This document shows, in pieces, positions 22,821 through 34,833 of a stretch of DNA of 64,000 bases. The notes under the pieces were generated by a model. It worked only from the letters and a program-made list of their open reading frames with translations. It was not told where the DNA came from and did not search any database. The stretch spans positions 86,978,001-87,042,000 of the forward strand of contig CP136892.1 of NCBI GenBank assembly GCA_034359265.1, given 5' to 3'. Made by a program: the position numbers and the translations under genes. Numbering within the stretch: position 1 is the first letter of the stretch; each line of letters begins with the position of its first letter. This stretch comes from Canna indica (taxonomy: Eukaryota; Streptophyta; Magnoliopsida; Zingiberales; Cannaceae).

Positions 22821-23415
22821 GATTTTTTTATATTGAATTTGTTACTAAGATATTATACTTGTTTAATTTATTTTATTTGGATATTGATACTTTAATTTTG
22901 CATTTGAATAGTTTTTATACTATTGTGGATAATTATAAATATAAATATAAATATTTTGATGTATATCTTGGTGTATTTGTGATGTGTGAATGAATGTGTG
23001 TATGGGTGTATGGGTGTGTGAGTTATGTATCAAATAATGTATTAATGTATTAATGTATCAATGGAAATTAGAAATTTTAATTTTATTTCGTTAATTTCCA
23101 GGTTCACATCATCAACAACGGCTTTCCCACGGCCATCCGTGGGAAAGCCGTTGCTAAAAGTTTATCGAAAGTCATTGCTGATGACCTACAGCAACGGTCT
23201 TTTACTAACGGCGTTGCTACGGGCTCACCAGCCGTTGCTATTAATGTTATCAGCAACGGCTCCACGTCCATGGCAAAACCGTTGCTGATAATGTTTTTAG
23301 CAACGGCCCGAGCGATCGTTGCTTATCCGTTGCTAAGTTATCAGCAACGCGATTTTCTGCCACGGCTCCATTGCAACGGTGTCAGCCGTTGCTGATGCCC
23401 ATTTTTCTAGTAGTG

Positions 23416-24274
23416 TTATTTCAAAAAGTGTACCGTTTCGATTTTTCACAAACTCATAATTTTTTTTTTTGTGAAATTCTAAATCACAATAGGGCTCAAG
23501 TCCTCCGCTACTAACACATATCTCTATTTTCTTCCAATTCAAATCGCACTGCAAATTCTTCGGATCGGATCATAATTCGGATCCACCAAAATTAATTCTA
23601 AGACAAAAAATAACACTTGATTTGAACATTCAAAATCTACTGTGATTGAATGTCATTCAAAGTCTACTGTGATTGAATGTCATTCAAAGTCTACTGTGAA
23701 GTCTACTGTGATTGAATGTCGATCCACTACCACTTGAGCCCACGCTGATTCCAAATTAAGCACTACTAGACTGGTTTCATTTCCACAATAATTAAACTAT
23801 TTGTCTCAAGTGGATTACCTAATCCGCTCATAAATGAATGAAGACTACGATGTCAATTTGGGTATTTGGCTCCTGCCGGAACTGGATTCTCAATTGTTAA
23901 TTGGGTCCCACGAGCTTGGACTTAATTTAAGAAGCACGTGATTGCGAGTTGAATTAGTCAAATTTAATTTTCTATTCAGATAATTACCAAGTGTGCTTGA
24001 CTGTTCTACTTATCAGCAACTGGAGTTATAAGTTGAAATCCAACTGAAATTAAGTCGTTTATTAAGAGGCATAGATAGATACACCATTTACTATGAAGTA
24101 CACATACATGGAAAATTGTAGTTTTAATGTAGCACACCACACACACATATTTATACACCATTTACAAGTATATATATTACAACAGAAAATCAAAAAGGAC
24201 TTCTAGTTGCATCTTCCAGCATTAGTTTGTATTGATCTTCGAGGTTCCTTGCATATATTATTGTATCATCAATC
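23416..24274. repeat. block X copy 1, right part, leading into the 3' flank of RLP D
   Basis: Continues the homology to 45830-46435 and 63700-64000, then joins the downstream flank of gene D. No gene. Confidence 0.7.
23634..23720. repeat. three copies of a 26-bp unit
   Basis: The unit around TCTACTGTGATTGAATGTCA is repeated here, while the paralogous places (46035 and 63915) have it once. It is partly palindromic (CATTCAAAG near GATTGAATG). Confidence 0.8.
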
Positions 24275-27158
24275 TCAATTCCTCCTCATCTTGATTGCCA
24301 CAAGAACATTCAACTTGTCATAGATATTATCGATCATCTGAAAATAGTAGTATCTCCATGCCCGGGCCCCATATAGTAAAAAAACAAACACGCTCTAAAG
24401 TCCCACGAGAAATCCCAATATGACACTAAGGAAAACCCATTTCGTTTCTGATCCTTCCTTTGCTTCTTCATCCTCAAGAACTACAGATGAGCAATTCTTT
24501 AAAATTGGAGGTCCGCAAAGATAGGCATTACCTATGTAAATGTATGGATCATCAAGTGTCTGTAGTTGGCTGCCTGATGGGATGCTTCCAGACAAATTGT
24601 TGTATGACACATTGAAGTGGCTCAACATAGTCAATGTCGATAAGCTTTGAGGAATAATGCCCGACAAATTGTTGAATGATAGATCTAGAGTCTCCAGAGA
24701 CTGAAGCTTCCCAATGGAGTCTGGAATTCTACCCTGCAAATTATTTCCTGATAGATTTAGTGTTTGAAGTGCCACAAGTTCTCCCAATTCTTCAGGAATC
24801 TCTCCTTTTATATTATTGTTGGAAAGATCTATACTTTTCACAAGATCTAGGGTACTGGAATATCCTAGTCTTTGTCCCTTTGCAGAGATAATAATGTTTT
24901 CTTTTGGATAAACAATAATCCTCGGGAAGCCTGTAACTCGATATCCAAATGGGGCAGAATTATGTTTTAACGTGGAAATCATTCCACTGAAATTTCTGAA
25001 AGAATGAGGTATGGACCCTGATAATTGGTTATTGGCAAGGTCCATAACGTGTAGATCAGCCAAATGTCCAAGTTGAGGAGGGATGTTGCCGGAGAATGAA
25101 TTCGAGCGTAGCCGAAGGATGGCTAAATATTGCAAGCGTTCTCCAATCCATGTTGGTATGCTTCCTGACAAATTGTTCTCTCCAAGATTTAGTGTAGTCA
25201 ACCCACCACAGCTCTGCAATGATGGCGGCAATTCCCCGGAGAGGCTATTATTGTTTAAATTCAGATATGCTAATTCAAAACCTACAATAGATCTGGGAAT
25301 TCTTCCTAATAAATGATTATTGGCCAAATTAACATAATGGAGATGATCTAATGGTTGCCTACATGAAGGGATGTTTCCGGATATATAGTTGTTTGAGTGA
25401 TCCAGGAACCATAGGTATATCATATCACAAAAATTGGATGGGATGGTTCCATTGATATGATTATTTGAAAGAAACAAAAAAGTCAAGTTTGGTGCTGATA
25501 GCATTGGTGGTAGTGGCCCTGATAAAGAATTACTAGACAAATCCAATATCCTTATGGAATTTGGCAAAGTTGGAAGTGGACCTTGGATCTGATTAATTCG
25601 TACTCGCTTGGAATATGATCAGCTCCTTCATTCCTTCCAAGGATATTGGTAAAGTCCCGTTTATCTTATTATAGGAGAGATCTAAAGCACCAAGGGAAGG
25701 CCATGAGTTCCATAACCAACTTGGTAGAGGACCTTCAATGCTTGTATTTGATAAATCCAATTCTACAATGGATCTTTGCCACCGTAGCCATCTTGGAAAA
25801 CGAGGTCCCAACTTACAAGAACGGAGACCGATGCGTTTGAGTTGAAATGGAGGATGGTCCCCCATCTGGAAGGTCGACAGTGAGTTGTTGGACAAGTACA
25901 ATTCTTCTAATTTCGTTAGGTTGGCAAAAAGAGATTCAGAGACATTACCCTCAAATAAATTAGAAGAGAGATCAAGGTATCTTAAGTTGGAAAGTTTTCC
26001 AATATCAGTAGGTAGGGGACCTTTAAGGATGTTAAGACTAAGGTCGAGATATGTGAGATTATTCATCCCCAGTAGCCATTTAGGAATACCATATGCTCTC
26101 AAATTGTTATCGCTAAAATCAAGATCCCTCAAACTAAGTAGATTTCCTATTGATCTGGACATGGACAGAGTATCCCCTCCCAACTCATTCTCCGTAAGAA
26201 TGAGGGTCGAAAGGGACGTCAAATTCCCTATCTCAGGTGGTATTTTGCCGTAAAATCCAGTATAACTGAGTTCAAGATACGAGAGGGCGCCAAGTTCCCA
26301 AAGCCAACTAGGTAATGTTGAGTTGAAATAATTCCAACGGAGATCGAGAGTTGTAAGGGATGTGAGGTTAATGGCGTTTGAAAGAGAGAAAGGTATGTTG
26401 GTCAGACTACAAGCTTGTAAATGCAATTCCTCTAGCGAAAGTATCACGTTGATTGCTTGTACCCAACTGTTCGAGGATGTACTAAGATTCACACCTCTCA
26501 TGCTGAGGTGTCTCAAAGAAGAGAGATGCGGTAGCCACGTCTCCAGAATATTATCGACTCTGGTACGCAAGTAATCTGTGATGGAATTTTTAAAATGTGA
26601 GTTTAGGTCAAGATAGCGTAGAGTTGACAGGTTGCCAATCTGGGGAGGAATCGTCCCGCCGAAATTTGACCAGGAAAGATCAAGATATTTCAGCCTAGTA
26701 AAAGAGCCAACAAATCCTGGGATTTGCTTCCATTCAAAGTCATTGCCGCTGAGGTTGTGGCTACGTAAATGAGTTAAAGAGAGCAAGGATGAACTGAGGA
26801 TCTTACCCCGTAAAGCCATCCTTTCATCCGGTTTATAATTCCAATACATATCGTCAGTTTGGAGGTTGAGCTTCACCACATGCGCATGGCCAGTTCTGTT
26901 GTCGCACACCACATTTCTCCATCTACAGCAGTCTTCTTGGTCATGCCAAGAGGACAAGCGATCGGCGGGATCTTCGACGCCGGCTTTGTAGACGAGAAGT
27001 GCGTCCCTCTCTACTTCCATGCACCCTTCCTTTGTCGTCCATGTTGTCGTCCTCCTTGTTGCCATGGATGAGGTTGTGTCTCCATCTCCAAGGAGGCGGC
27101 ACACAGTTAGCAAGATAAGGTAGTAGTGCAGCAAGGCTGTCGCCGAATGGCTTGCCAT
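24275..27158 (-). pseudogene. RLP D: full-length copy with frameshift and stop in the membrane helix
   Basis: The N-terminal part (27158 to 25593) encodes a MASHS signal peptide, N-cap and LRRs close to gene C. At about 25591-25603 there are 4 extra nucleotides relative to C (GATTAATTCGTACTCG against GGTTAGTACTCG), which shifts the frame and ends it after FQASTN. The second part (25567 to 24395) continues the LRRs, island and C-cap in the new frame. It stops at TAG (24395-24397), where paralogs have TGG in the GFLVGLW membrane helix. Homology runs on to the normal stop at 24275. There is one in-frame 3-nt insertion in the tail. Two independent disabling changes make a working receptor unlikely. 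A truncated 521-residue secreted LRR protein is the largest possible product. Confidence 0.9.
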
Positions 27159-27339
27159 CCTAATTAATTAATTCACAGGTACAATATACAATCTTGAGAC
27201 AAGTCATGAATTTATAATCAACTGTGTATGCCCGAACAATACTTCTGTTGTGGTAAGTACTGAAACCGTCTTTGTAAAGTAATATAAATGAAATTCAAAG
27301 TCTTTGGAGGAGTTATCATCCTAATTAATTAATTCACAG

Positions 27340-27433
27340 GAAGATATTTTACTTTCAGTTGATTGACAAAATTTATGATCAAACTTATGTCCAAATTGTA
27401 CTTATCCATGCTTAATTTATGAAAAAATGGTGC
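27340..27433 (+). pseudogene. plus-strand relic of an RLP C-terminal tail upstream of gene D
   Basis: Reads KIFYFQLIDKIYDQTYVQIV on the plus strand, matching the tail of RLP A (RIFYFQLIDKMFDEIYVQIV). It is the longest of the three relics. A second copy of the leader motif ATCCTAATTAATTAATTCAC (27317-27336) lies directly before it, duplicating the one at 27157. Confidence 0.78.
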
Positions 27434-28164
27434 CAAACAAGTGGTGAAGATGGTTATAAATATCAGTCAATTAATCACACTTTAATGTCACTTGAAACTT
27501 TACGAGCGAAAAAAATTGCGTGCATTTTATTTGTTAATTAAGAGTTATTAATTAACAAATAAATTGTTAAGTACTTGTTTATTTTTTATTCGTGCATCAA
27601 CTATATAATTTTTTATTTTTAAAAGTTGTAAATTAAGAGTTAAGTACTTTTTTTAATTAAAATAATGTTGACAATAAGGTGGCTAAACGCATGCATATAC
27701 TATTGTTATGAAAATTTTGTGCATTTTATTTGTCCAATTTTATTATTTTTTTATCTAGCTCATTGATTAGTTGAATTAGAGGATTAATTTTCCTAGAGAG
27801 AATATTCTTATATATGTTAGTTTCTCTCCATAAATTAATTATGCATTCAATATATATATATTGTATCTAACCCAGGTGTGTATGATGTAGATTATTTCAA
27901 AGTCAAAAAATTAGTTGAGAATCATTATCAAAGAATAAATGCATGCATGACCATTTCAAAATGATTTGATTTTTTATAATTAATTACATGAAAATTATAT
28001 TTGAACGACCTAAATTTAATTTAAAGTCTTCTTTATAGCGACTACTAGCTGCTCGGAATGAATGATTAATATAATAAATCTATCGATCCATGCATCTAAA
28101 TTAAGTTCTAACTCTATTAATTAATTAATATATACCAACAGATCAGTCACGTTGTGGATGTCTA
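27434..28164. other. gene-free AT-rich spacer
   Basis: No gene or clear repeat was recognised. A short inverted pair AATTAAGAGTTA / TTAACAAATAAATT lies near 27535-27575. Confidence 0.35.
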
Positions 28165-28855
28165 CCGGTATCTAGATTAATTTTTGATTGACATGAAAAG
28201 TAATTTTCTGCATAAAGTTATAATTCAAATGAATTAATTTTCTATATGTATTTTTCGGAAAGTATCTAAAAAATGTTTGGTTGAAAAAAAATTAATCCAT
28301 ATGGTGCAACTTTTCTCCTAGAACATATTTGATTGACATGAGTACTTCTTAGGAAGTACATATCAAATGACCAATATATAATTTTTTTAAATCTCTTTAT
28401 AAAATAATATTTTATTTTTATGCATTAGTATATATATATATAATATAATTTTTGCATATATAATTAATATAATATATACTTTATTGTATATGAAAAATTA
28501 ATTTTTATTTATAATTAATATGAAAAAATTACATATTTTTATTAAAAACAAATAAAATTAAAATAAATATGTAGAAAATTCAATGATTATCTAATCTATA
28601 ATGTTGGGAATATAAATTATAAATTATGTACTAAATGCAAATGCGAGGATGTAATTAACTTTTTTCTTCAAATATAATGCAGAAAGTGCAACTTACCTGG
28701 GGCCCTAGGTAAATTACTTCCTGCATTTTGCAGAAAGTTGCACTTACTTAAAAAGTATGTCAATCAAATATGAGTTCTTTTTTCTACTTCCTAGAAAGTA
28801 CAATTTTTTACAGAAAATAGTGTCAACCAAACGAGGCCTAAGTTCTAGCTTGAGG
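28165..28855. mobile_element. foldback-type MITE
   Basis: The arms at about 28180-28370 and 28690-28850 are imperfect inverted repeats. Shared tracts include TTTGATTGACAT, GTTTGGTTGA and GTGCAACTTT, with TTAGGAAGTA against TACTTCCTAG. The centre is very AT-rich. No coding sequence. Exact ends and superfamily are not resolved. Confidence 0.55.
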
Positions 28856-29220
28856 TTCAACCTCTATTTACTTCAAAACCAAAAATACACTATTAATTAA
28901 TTATTTCTAAATTAGTAATTATTTGAGGTGTTCAATTATTACATGACAAATTAATTGCACGATCGAGTTCAAAGTCAAGATCCTCTTTGTTTTAATTTAT
29001 TAATTATTCTTCCTGTTTTTAATAGATTACTAATCAATTATGACTAGCTTGTAATTATAGAAATTTATGATTTTTAATTTGAAATGCAATTATGTTTATT
29101 CATAATAAAGTTTGCACATGATTAAATATGATTAACTAAATTTAATATTATATTATGTTTTTGTTTTAATTACAAATATTTTCAATTTGAGGAATTATCC
29201 ACTTGCAAATTAAGGAGAGA
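28856..29220. other. gene-free AT-rich spacer
   Basis: No gene or repeat recognised. Confidence 0.35.
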
Positions 29221-29224
29221 ATAT

Positions 29225-29450
29225 ATGATGTTTGGCTCGTAAGGATACTATTGATGATAGTACCGGGATAGGACTGACCCTCCTAGGATGCTAGAGTCGT
29301 CCAACTTGTTGATAATTTTAATCTAGTCGTTTGTATGGAGCTGACCAAGTATCAAGGATGGCCCGAGGTAGCTAGTCGAAAGGAAAGTTTGCCAACTGAG
29401 CACCCTAAAACTAAAACCAAATGTGAAGCTATTTGTGAATCCCCCACTAC
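29225..29450 (-). pseudogene. LINE reverse transcriptase relic, minus strand
   Basis: The minus strand encodes a degraded thumb region (VLSWQTFL, LGQLHTND, YPYEPNIIYSLLNL), parallel to the better copy at 30711-31010. Several stops. At its right edge (about 29453) a CACTACGAGAAACTC tract resembles the end of the CACTA-type MITE. Confidence 0.55.
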
Positions 29451-29699
29451 GAGAAACTCTTATCATACCGGCAGCAAAAATTTGAGGTAAGTGAGAGATA
29501 ATTCTTATATTTTTTTCTCTTGTATTTCTTCTTTGTGTGTGATTGTGTATGCTCAACGAAATTTCATAACATCATGTGTGCTAGATGCGAAAATAATCTA
29601 GTGCTGGTGTGTTTGGAACGACTGGAATAACTTAATCTTCACCGCCAAAAGCCATGACGACAGTAATCATGTAATTCAAGTAATTAAGCCTAAGTTTCT

Positions 29700-30700
29700 T
29701 GAACTTGGTCCGATCACAATGTCATTGAGCTCCTTCCTCCTCCTCTCTCTCCTCATGTATCTCTCGGGCTGGTGCTGACTTCGGCAGGCACCTCCCCTTG
29801 TATCTTTGGGCATTTCAAAAAGATTAAGAAAAAGAAGAACTCCTAGTTATTAATTACAGCATGCAGCTCTGTTTCCTCCAAAGAAAAAAATCCACTCATT
29901 AATTAATTGGTTTCGTTCAACAATGAGCATAAATTATTTGTCTCAATCCGCTCATTGTTATAAACGAAGACTACGATGTGACGATTGGTATTTGGCTCCT
30001 CCCGGAATTGGATTCTCAAGTAGTCAAGTATCTAATGAATCAATGGCAACGGGATGCAATTTGTTGCTCCTTAATTGCTGGGTCCCATATGTGCTTGGAC
30101 TTTGAAGCACGTGATTGCAAGGTAGAATTAGTCAAATCTAATTTTCTATTCAGATAATTAATTAAGTGTGCTTGACTGTTCTACTTGATCTATCTGGAGT
30201 TATAAGTTGAAATTCAATTCAAACTAAGTTGTTTACACTACAACAAATTGGATTTATACCGTGGAAAAATTATGATGCCAAGTCATTAATTTCGGAACCT
30301 AAAGATGAGGAAAAGTATATACGTCAAATATGACTCCTGCGTTTACCAACTACGTTCCGTCGCCTGAGCAAGTGCCGGAAAAATATTTCGACTATCACAG
30401 GCACTGAAAATTTAATACGTGATTGACGCAGAAATTTTAATGGTTTGTTGTGGTGTTACAAAGAAGTACATATAGAGATATATATATACACCATTTACTA
30501 AGAAGTAGATATAGATACACCATAAACTTCCTCCATTTTTTTTTTTTGCCACTGAAGTAGTATAATTCATTCAAGAAATGAAAAGGTTACGGCAAAAGTA
30601 CTAAATTAGAAATTAGATAGATAGATAGATAGATATGCATGAAATAAAGTAGTTTCAATGTAGCACACCACATATATATATATACACCATTTACTAAATT
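29700..30700. repeat. block Y copy 2, without an adjoining RLP
   Basis: Homologous to the 3' flanks of B, E and G, but the gene that should follow is absent. Instead a LINE relic begins at about 30700. It lacks the 473-bp hAT-like insertion, so it gives that element's empty site near 29788. Confidence 0.7.
30236..30455. mobile_element. CACTA-type MITE, copy 2
   Basis: Starts CACTACAACAAATTGG and ends TTTGTTGTGGTG, flanked by TTA on both sides (30233-30235 and 30456-30458). This is the clearest target duplication of the family in the window. Confidence 0.8.
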
Positions 30701-30710
30701 TAATATTCTG

Positions 30711-31010
30711 TTATGTTTTCATTTTAATTACAAATATTTTCAATTTCACAAATGACCCACTTGGGAGCTTCAAATTAAGAAGAGAATATATGATGTTTGA
30801 CTCGTAAGGATACTGCTGATAGAGTATGCCTACCCACTCCGGATAGAAAGAACCCTGCCAGGATGCTAGAGTCATGTCGAATTTGTTGATAATTTTAACC
30901 CAATCGTTTTTATGGAGCTGAGTATCAAGGATAGCCTGAGGTAGTCGAGAGGAAAGTTGCCAAATTAGCACCTTAAATCTGCCATGTGTGAATCCCTTAC
31001 TACAATAAAC
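30711..31010 (-). pseudogene. LINE reverse transcriptase thumb relic, minus strand
   Basis: A frame with LSSRLPQAILDTQLHKNDW, KIINKFDMTLASWQGSF and LLNLKLPSGS, the order seen after the catalytic motif of plant LINE reverse transcriptases. Together with the endonuclease piece at 31540-32030 on the same strand it suggests one internally deleted LINE. Confidence 0.65.
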
Positions 31011-31535
31011 TCTTACCATACCAGCAGAAAAATTTGACGTGAGTCAATGGCGTCGAAATGTGGAGATGAGGCGCTAGTATGTAAAAATAAGATGTAGACG
31101 TTGTACGAAAGAGAAATCGATGGGTCCCGATATGCACGGAGCAAATCGGAGCTACTAGCGTCGATTTGCGGGTGCGCGCGAGCTTGTGAGCCCGTGCCTT
31201 GGCGCCCAGGCGCATGGGTTCGAAAGAGTGTTGAGAAGATTGGGAAGATCAAAGATTAATATAGTGATCAACGTCAGCTTGGGACATGTCAATCAGAGTA
31301 AACAAAGAAAGTTTGATCTAGATAAATGGTATGGATCCTATTAAATCTTCTCTGGGTAGTAACAATTTTATGGTAGTAGGTAGTATTATTGTTACCATCA
31401 TTAATCCATTTAATTTTTGCTTTAACCCGCAATTTGAAGCTAATTTGTCTTTGGATAGCTATAGATTTATTATAGTTGGATTTAATTGTTTAGTCTCTTG
31501 TTCAGCATTAAGGCCAACAATAGCCTCCAAATACT
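31011..31535. other. mixed spacer with a MITE end
   Basis: The first 90 bp (ACCATACCAGCAGAAAAATT and TGGCGTCGAAATG) match the left end of the CACTA-type MITE. The rest contains a GC-rich tract at 31110-31215 of unknown origin. No gene is supported. Confidence 0.4.
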
Positions 31536-31539
31536 CTAA

Positions 31540-32030
31540 GGTTGAAATTTGAGTTTGAATGGAGGCAAGGTTATCTCAAGGTTGCCTAGAATATATTTAT
31601 TCCAGTTGGACAAATCCCTCCTAGTATTTTTCAGACTAAGAAAGAAGTGGGAAAAAGGTTGAGATTTACCGGCAATTAAATTGTTATGCCATGCACCATT
31701 TGACAAGAATCCTTGTAATCAGTCCAAAAATTCAGAAATTTAAAGTTGGCATTCTTATTTTTAAGATTTTGAGAGTTTAGATTGAATATTAATAAGGGGG
31801 CATGATCAGATCACGTACGAGAAAAGTGAGAGACAGAAGCATTTCCAAAATAATGAAGCCATGCATCATTGGCAAAAGGCTTGTCAAGACGTACAAGGAT
31901 ACGGTGAAAACCATCTCTATATATTATTACACAAGTGTAATTTGATCCTAGATAGCCTAAGTCAATTAGGTCCGCCTCCCTCTCGGATCTCCATGATCTA
32001 GTGCTGCTGGTGTTTGAAACGACAAGAATA
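31540..32030 (-). pseudogene. LINE endonuclease (AP-endonuclease-like) relic
   Basis: The minus strand reads EADLIDLGYLGSNYTCV, then RLDKPFANDAWLHYFGNAS, then SDHAPLLIFN. These are the C-terminal motifs of the plant LINE endonuclease, including the SDHAPL active-site segment. Stops follow further on. A short piece of the same region (ADLIDL) recurs at about 52510-52550. Confidence 0.75.
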
Positions 32031-32089
32031 ACTTGATCTTTGATGCTAAAAATCATGACTGCAACCATGTAATTCACAATGCCAAATGA

Positions 32090-32798
32090 GCTGATGCTTC
32101 CCCCCCTCTCTCTCTCCTTCGTCTCTCGGGCTGGTGCTGACTTCGGCATGCACCTCCCCCTTGTATCTTTGGACATTTCAAACCTCATGGAATGAATGGG
32201 TTTGACATCTTTCTCTCAAAAATTAAGATTAAGAAAAAACAAATACTCCTAGTTAATTAATTCCAGCATGCAGCTCTAGATCTGTTTCCTCCAAAAGAAA
32301 AAAATCCGCACATTAATTAATTGGTTTCGTTCAACAGAGAGCATAAATTATTTGTCTCAATCCGCTGATTGTTATAAACGAAGACTACGATGGTATTTGG
32401 CTCCTCCGGAATTGGATTCTCAAGTATTTAATAAATCAGTGGCATGGGATGCAATTTCTTGCTCCTTGCTGAGTCTCATGTGCTTGGACTTTGTAGCCGA
32501 TAATTAAGTGTGCTTGACTGTTCTACTACGTCTAACTGGAGTTATAAGTTAAAATTCATTTGAAACTAAGTTGTTTACAATACAACTAATTGGGTTTATA
32601 CCGGCAGAAAAAATCCGATGCCGAGTCATTGGCGTCGGAATGTAAAGATGAGCAAAAGTACATCAAATGCAGCTCCTGTGCTTACCAACTACGTTCCGTC
32701 GTCTGTGTAGGCGCCGGAAATAATATTTCGAATGACACATGCATCGAAAATTTATATGTAATCGGCGCTGAAACTTTAATGATTTGTTGTAGTGTTAC
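32090..32798. repeat. block Y copy 3 (downstream flank of RLP E), left part
   Basis: Same landmarks as the other block Y copies. It is cut at 32798 by an LTR element and continues at 35515. Confidence 0.75.
32578..32794. mobile_element. CACTA-type MITE, copy 3
   Basis: Ends CAATACAACTAATTGG and GATTTGTTGTAGTG, flanked by TTA at 32575-32577 and 32795-32797. Its right flank overlaps the target site used by the adjacent LTR element. Confidence 0.78.
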
Positions 32799-34099
32799 TG
32801 TCGCGCCCCAGCCCCGGGCCCGAGACGCGACGGCGACCCGAACACCGCGCAGCGGAATGAAAAGCCACGAATCAACATAAAAGAAAACAACAACATAGAA
32901 ACCAATAACTACAATTCATAAGTCCGATCAAATACAATATTTAACCAAATATAAAATTAATCTACAAATTGCAGTTCCAAAATAACAATATCAATTATCA
33001 ACATTATAAGGCGACAAAATGAAACAAAATACGAAACCAGTCGCCATCAGAGCTCCATATCTACGACCGACTACTAGCTGTCTAAAAACTATCTACACCT
33101 CGATCTACAAATCGACTGCTCACCCCTGCAAGTCTGAAGCAATAACAATAGGAGTCAGCGGATGCTGAGTAGGAGAATTACAATATGATCAACAAGTATC
33201 AAGTGTCAACTCGACAATGAATAACAACATGGCCTAAGATGCAGTCAAAGGCGATGAACACAACAAATACACATCACCTACTCCTAAACAACATCAACTG
33301 AATCATCGAGCGTGTGGACCATTGGGTAAAAACTCCATACTCTACCACCCGTAGAGTGGCATCAACCGTCCGCTCCAACGTGACGCGACTATCCCCACCA
33401 AGTAGGTAGCCCGACGGGCGTCGTATCCGACATCCGCACACCCGAAGGTGCCCAAAGTGACTAGTCAATATCCATACCCTCACCCATGTCTGGAGGGTAC
33501 CGCAATAAAATGGTCCTGGACCGAAGTCCTCTCCGAGGTCGTAGCCTCCAGATTGATAGCAACCATGCAACTCGACTCCAAGAGTGCAACAAGGTATATC
33601 ACCATGATCAACAACATAGCAACAACTCCAAGTGATTATGACATGATCAACATGCTACTAATATAACATCATCATGATCAACAATATAACAACTCTAATT
33701 GATTATGACATGATCAACAGGATAAGAACATGCTCAACCAATAAACAACACCAATAAGCAACAATAAAATGCAACACATGCAATTTCTCTACATGGCATG
33801 TACAACAACAATGTGCAACAGGAGTTCAATAAATTTCAGAAAGCAAAGCAAACAATGGAGGCAAAGGTATTTTCGTAATTTATCTCTGACGACAAATCAA
33901 CAACAGACTTGCAAGCTCAACCCACACTCAGCACACTCTCCAAACGCCCATGCTCAACTCAACTCACTCTCCAAACCCCAATTATTTCACACCAATCAAT
34001 CGACTAAATTCTCAGATTAATAATTTACTATAATTTAAACACCTCGACAACCTCAACCACTAACCAACTGAAAGAACAACCTAATAATGCTTTCTCGAA

Positions 34100-34510
34100 A
34101 AACTAACCCCACCATCGCGTTCAGTACGCGAAAACGATCAAGATTTCTATTCACCTCAACTTCAACCGAAAACTCGGGATCCACCAAATAAATTAATTTC
34201 AAACACAACTATATCATTAACTTACTAAACAACATCAATACTGAAATATATCAAAATCATATCAAATGGTCTCCAATCTTAAATCCGACACCACCATTGC
34301 GTTCGGCACACGAAAACGATCAAGATTCCTATTCACCTCAACTTCAATAGACAACTCGAGGCCCACCAACTAAATTAATTTCAAACACAATTTTCACCCA
34401 CTTATTAAACACAGCAGAATACTGAAATAATATCAAAATTATACTAAACGATCTCCAATAAGAAATCTGAGACCACCATCACGTTCAGCACGCGAAAATC
34501 TACAACTTTG
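34100..34510 (+). repeat. three diverged tandem modules in the LTR
   Basis: The motif ACCACCATCGCGTTCAG plus CACGCGAAAA recurs at about 34106, 34291 and 34474, each followed by a TTCACCTC(A/G)ACT tract. The period is about 185 bp. The same module is single in the shorter element at 10608 and repeated in the reverse copy around 47760-48000. Confidence 0.7.
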
Positions 34511-34782
34511 GTATTCACCTCGACTCGATCCGACGACTCTACGATCAACTACAAAAATACCCCAATAATTCATAAATTAACCCAATTTTATGCGATTCAG
34601 CTCTATTCTTTAAACACTATTCATATCCCTCCTCACCCGCTCGTCTCCCTCTCCCCTCTCCCCTCACCCCTACCCCTTGTCCTTGCGCCCGACGCCACCT
34701 CCCTGCTCCGCTCGAACCCACGCCGGCCGGCGATAATCCCGGCGGCACGGCCGCCCTCTCCCCGACCTTCGGGACAACCACC

Positions 34783-34794
<12 letters not shown>

Positions 34795-34831
<37 letters not shown>
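34795..34831. repeat. (CT)n microsatellite
   Basis: About 18 CT units within the LTR. On the minus strand it produces an artificial Arg-Glu repeat frame. Confidence 0.9.

Positions 34832-34833
<2 letters not shown>

Larger units (their letters stand above)
19210..23415 (+). mobile_element. CACTA (En/Spm) transposon, 4.2-kb deletion derivative
   Basis: The right end, read inward, is CACTACTAGAAAAATGGGCA. The left end is a mutated match (TAGTACTAGAAATTGAG). The 3-bp direct repeat TTA flanks it (19207-19209 and 23416-23418). The paralogous block X near 63690 lacks the element and gives the empty site. Subterminal regions (19230-19470 and 23100-23400) are packed with inverted AGCAACGGCT/AGCCGTTGCT motifs, the usual transposase binding arrays. 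Inside are the transposase-associated domain and a TnpA-like gene, but no recognisable TNP2 catalytic domain. It is therefore probably non-autonomous. Confidence 0.88.
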
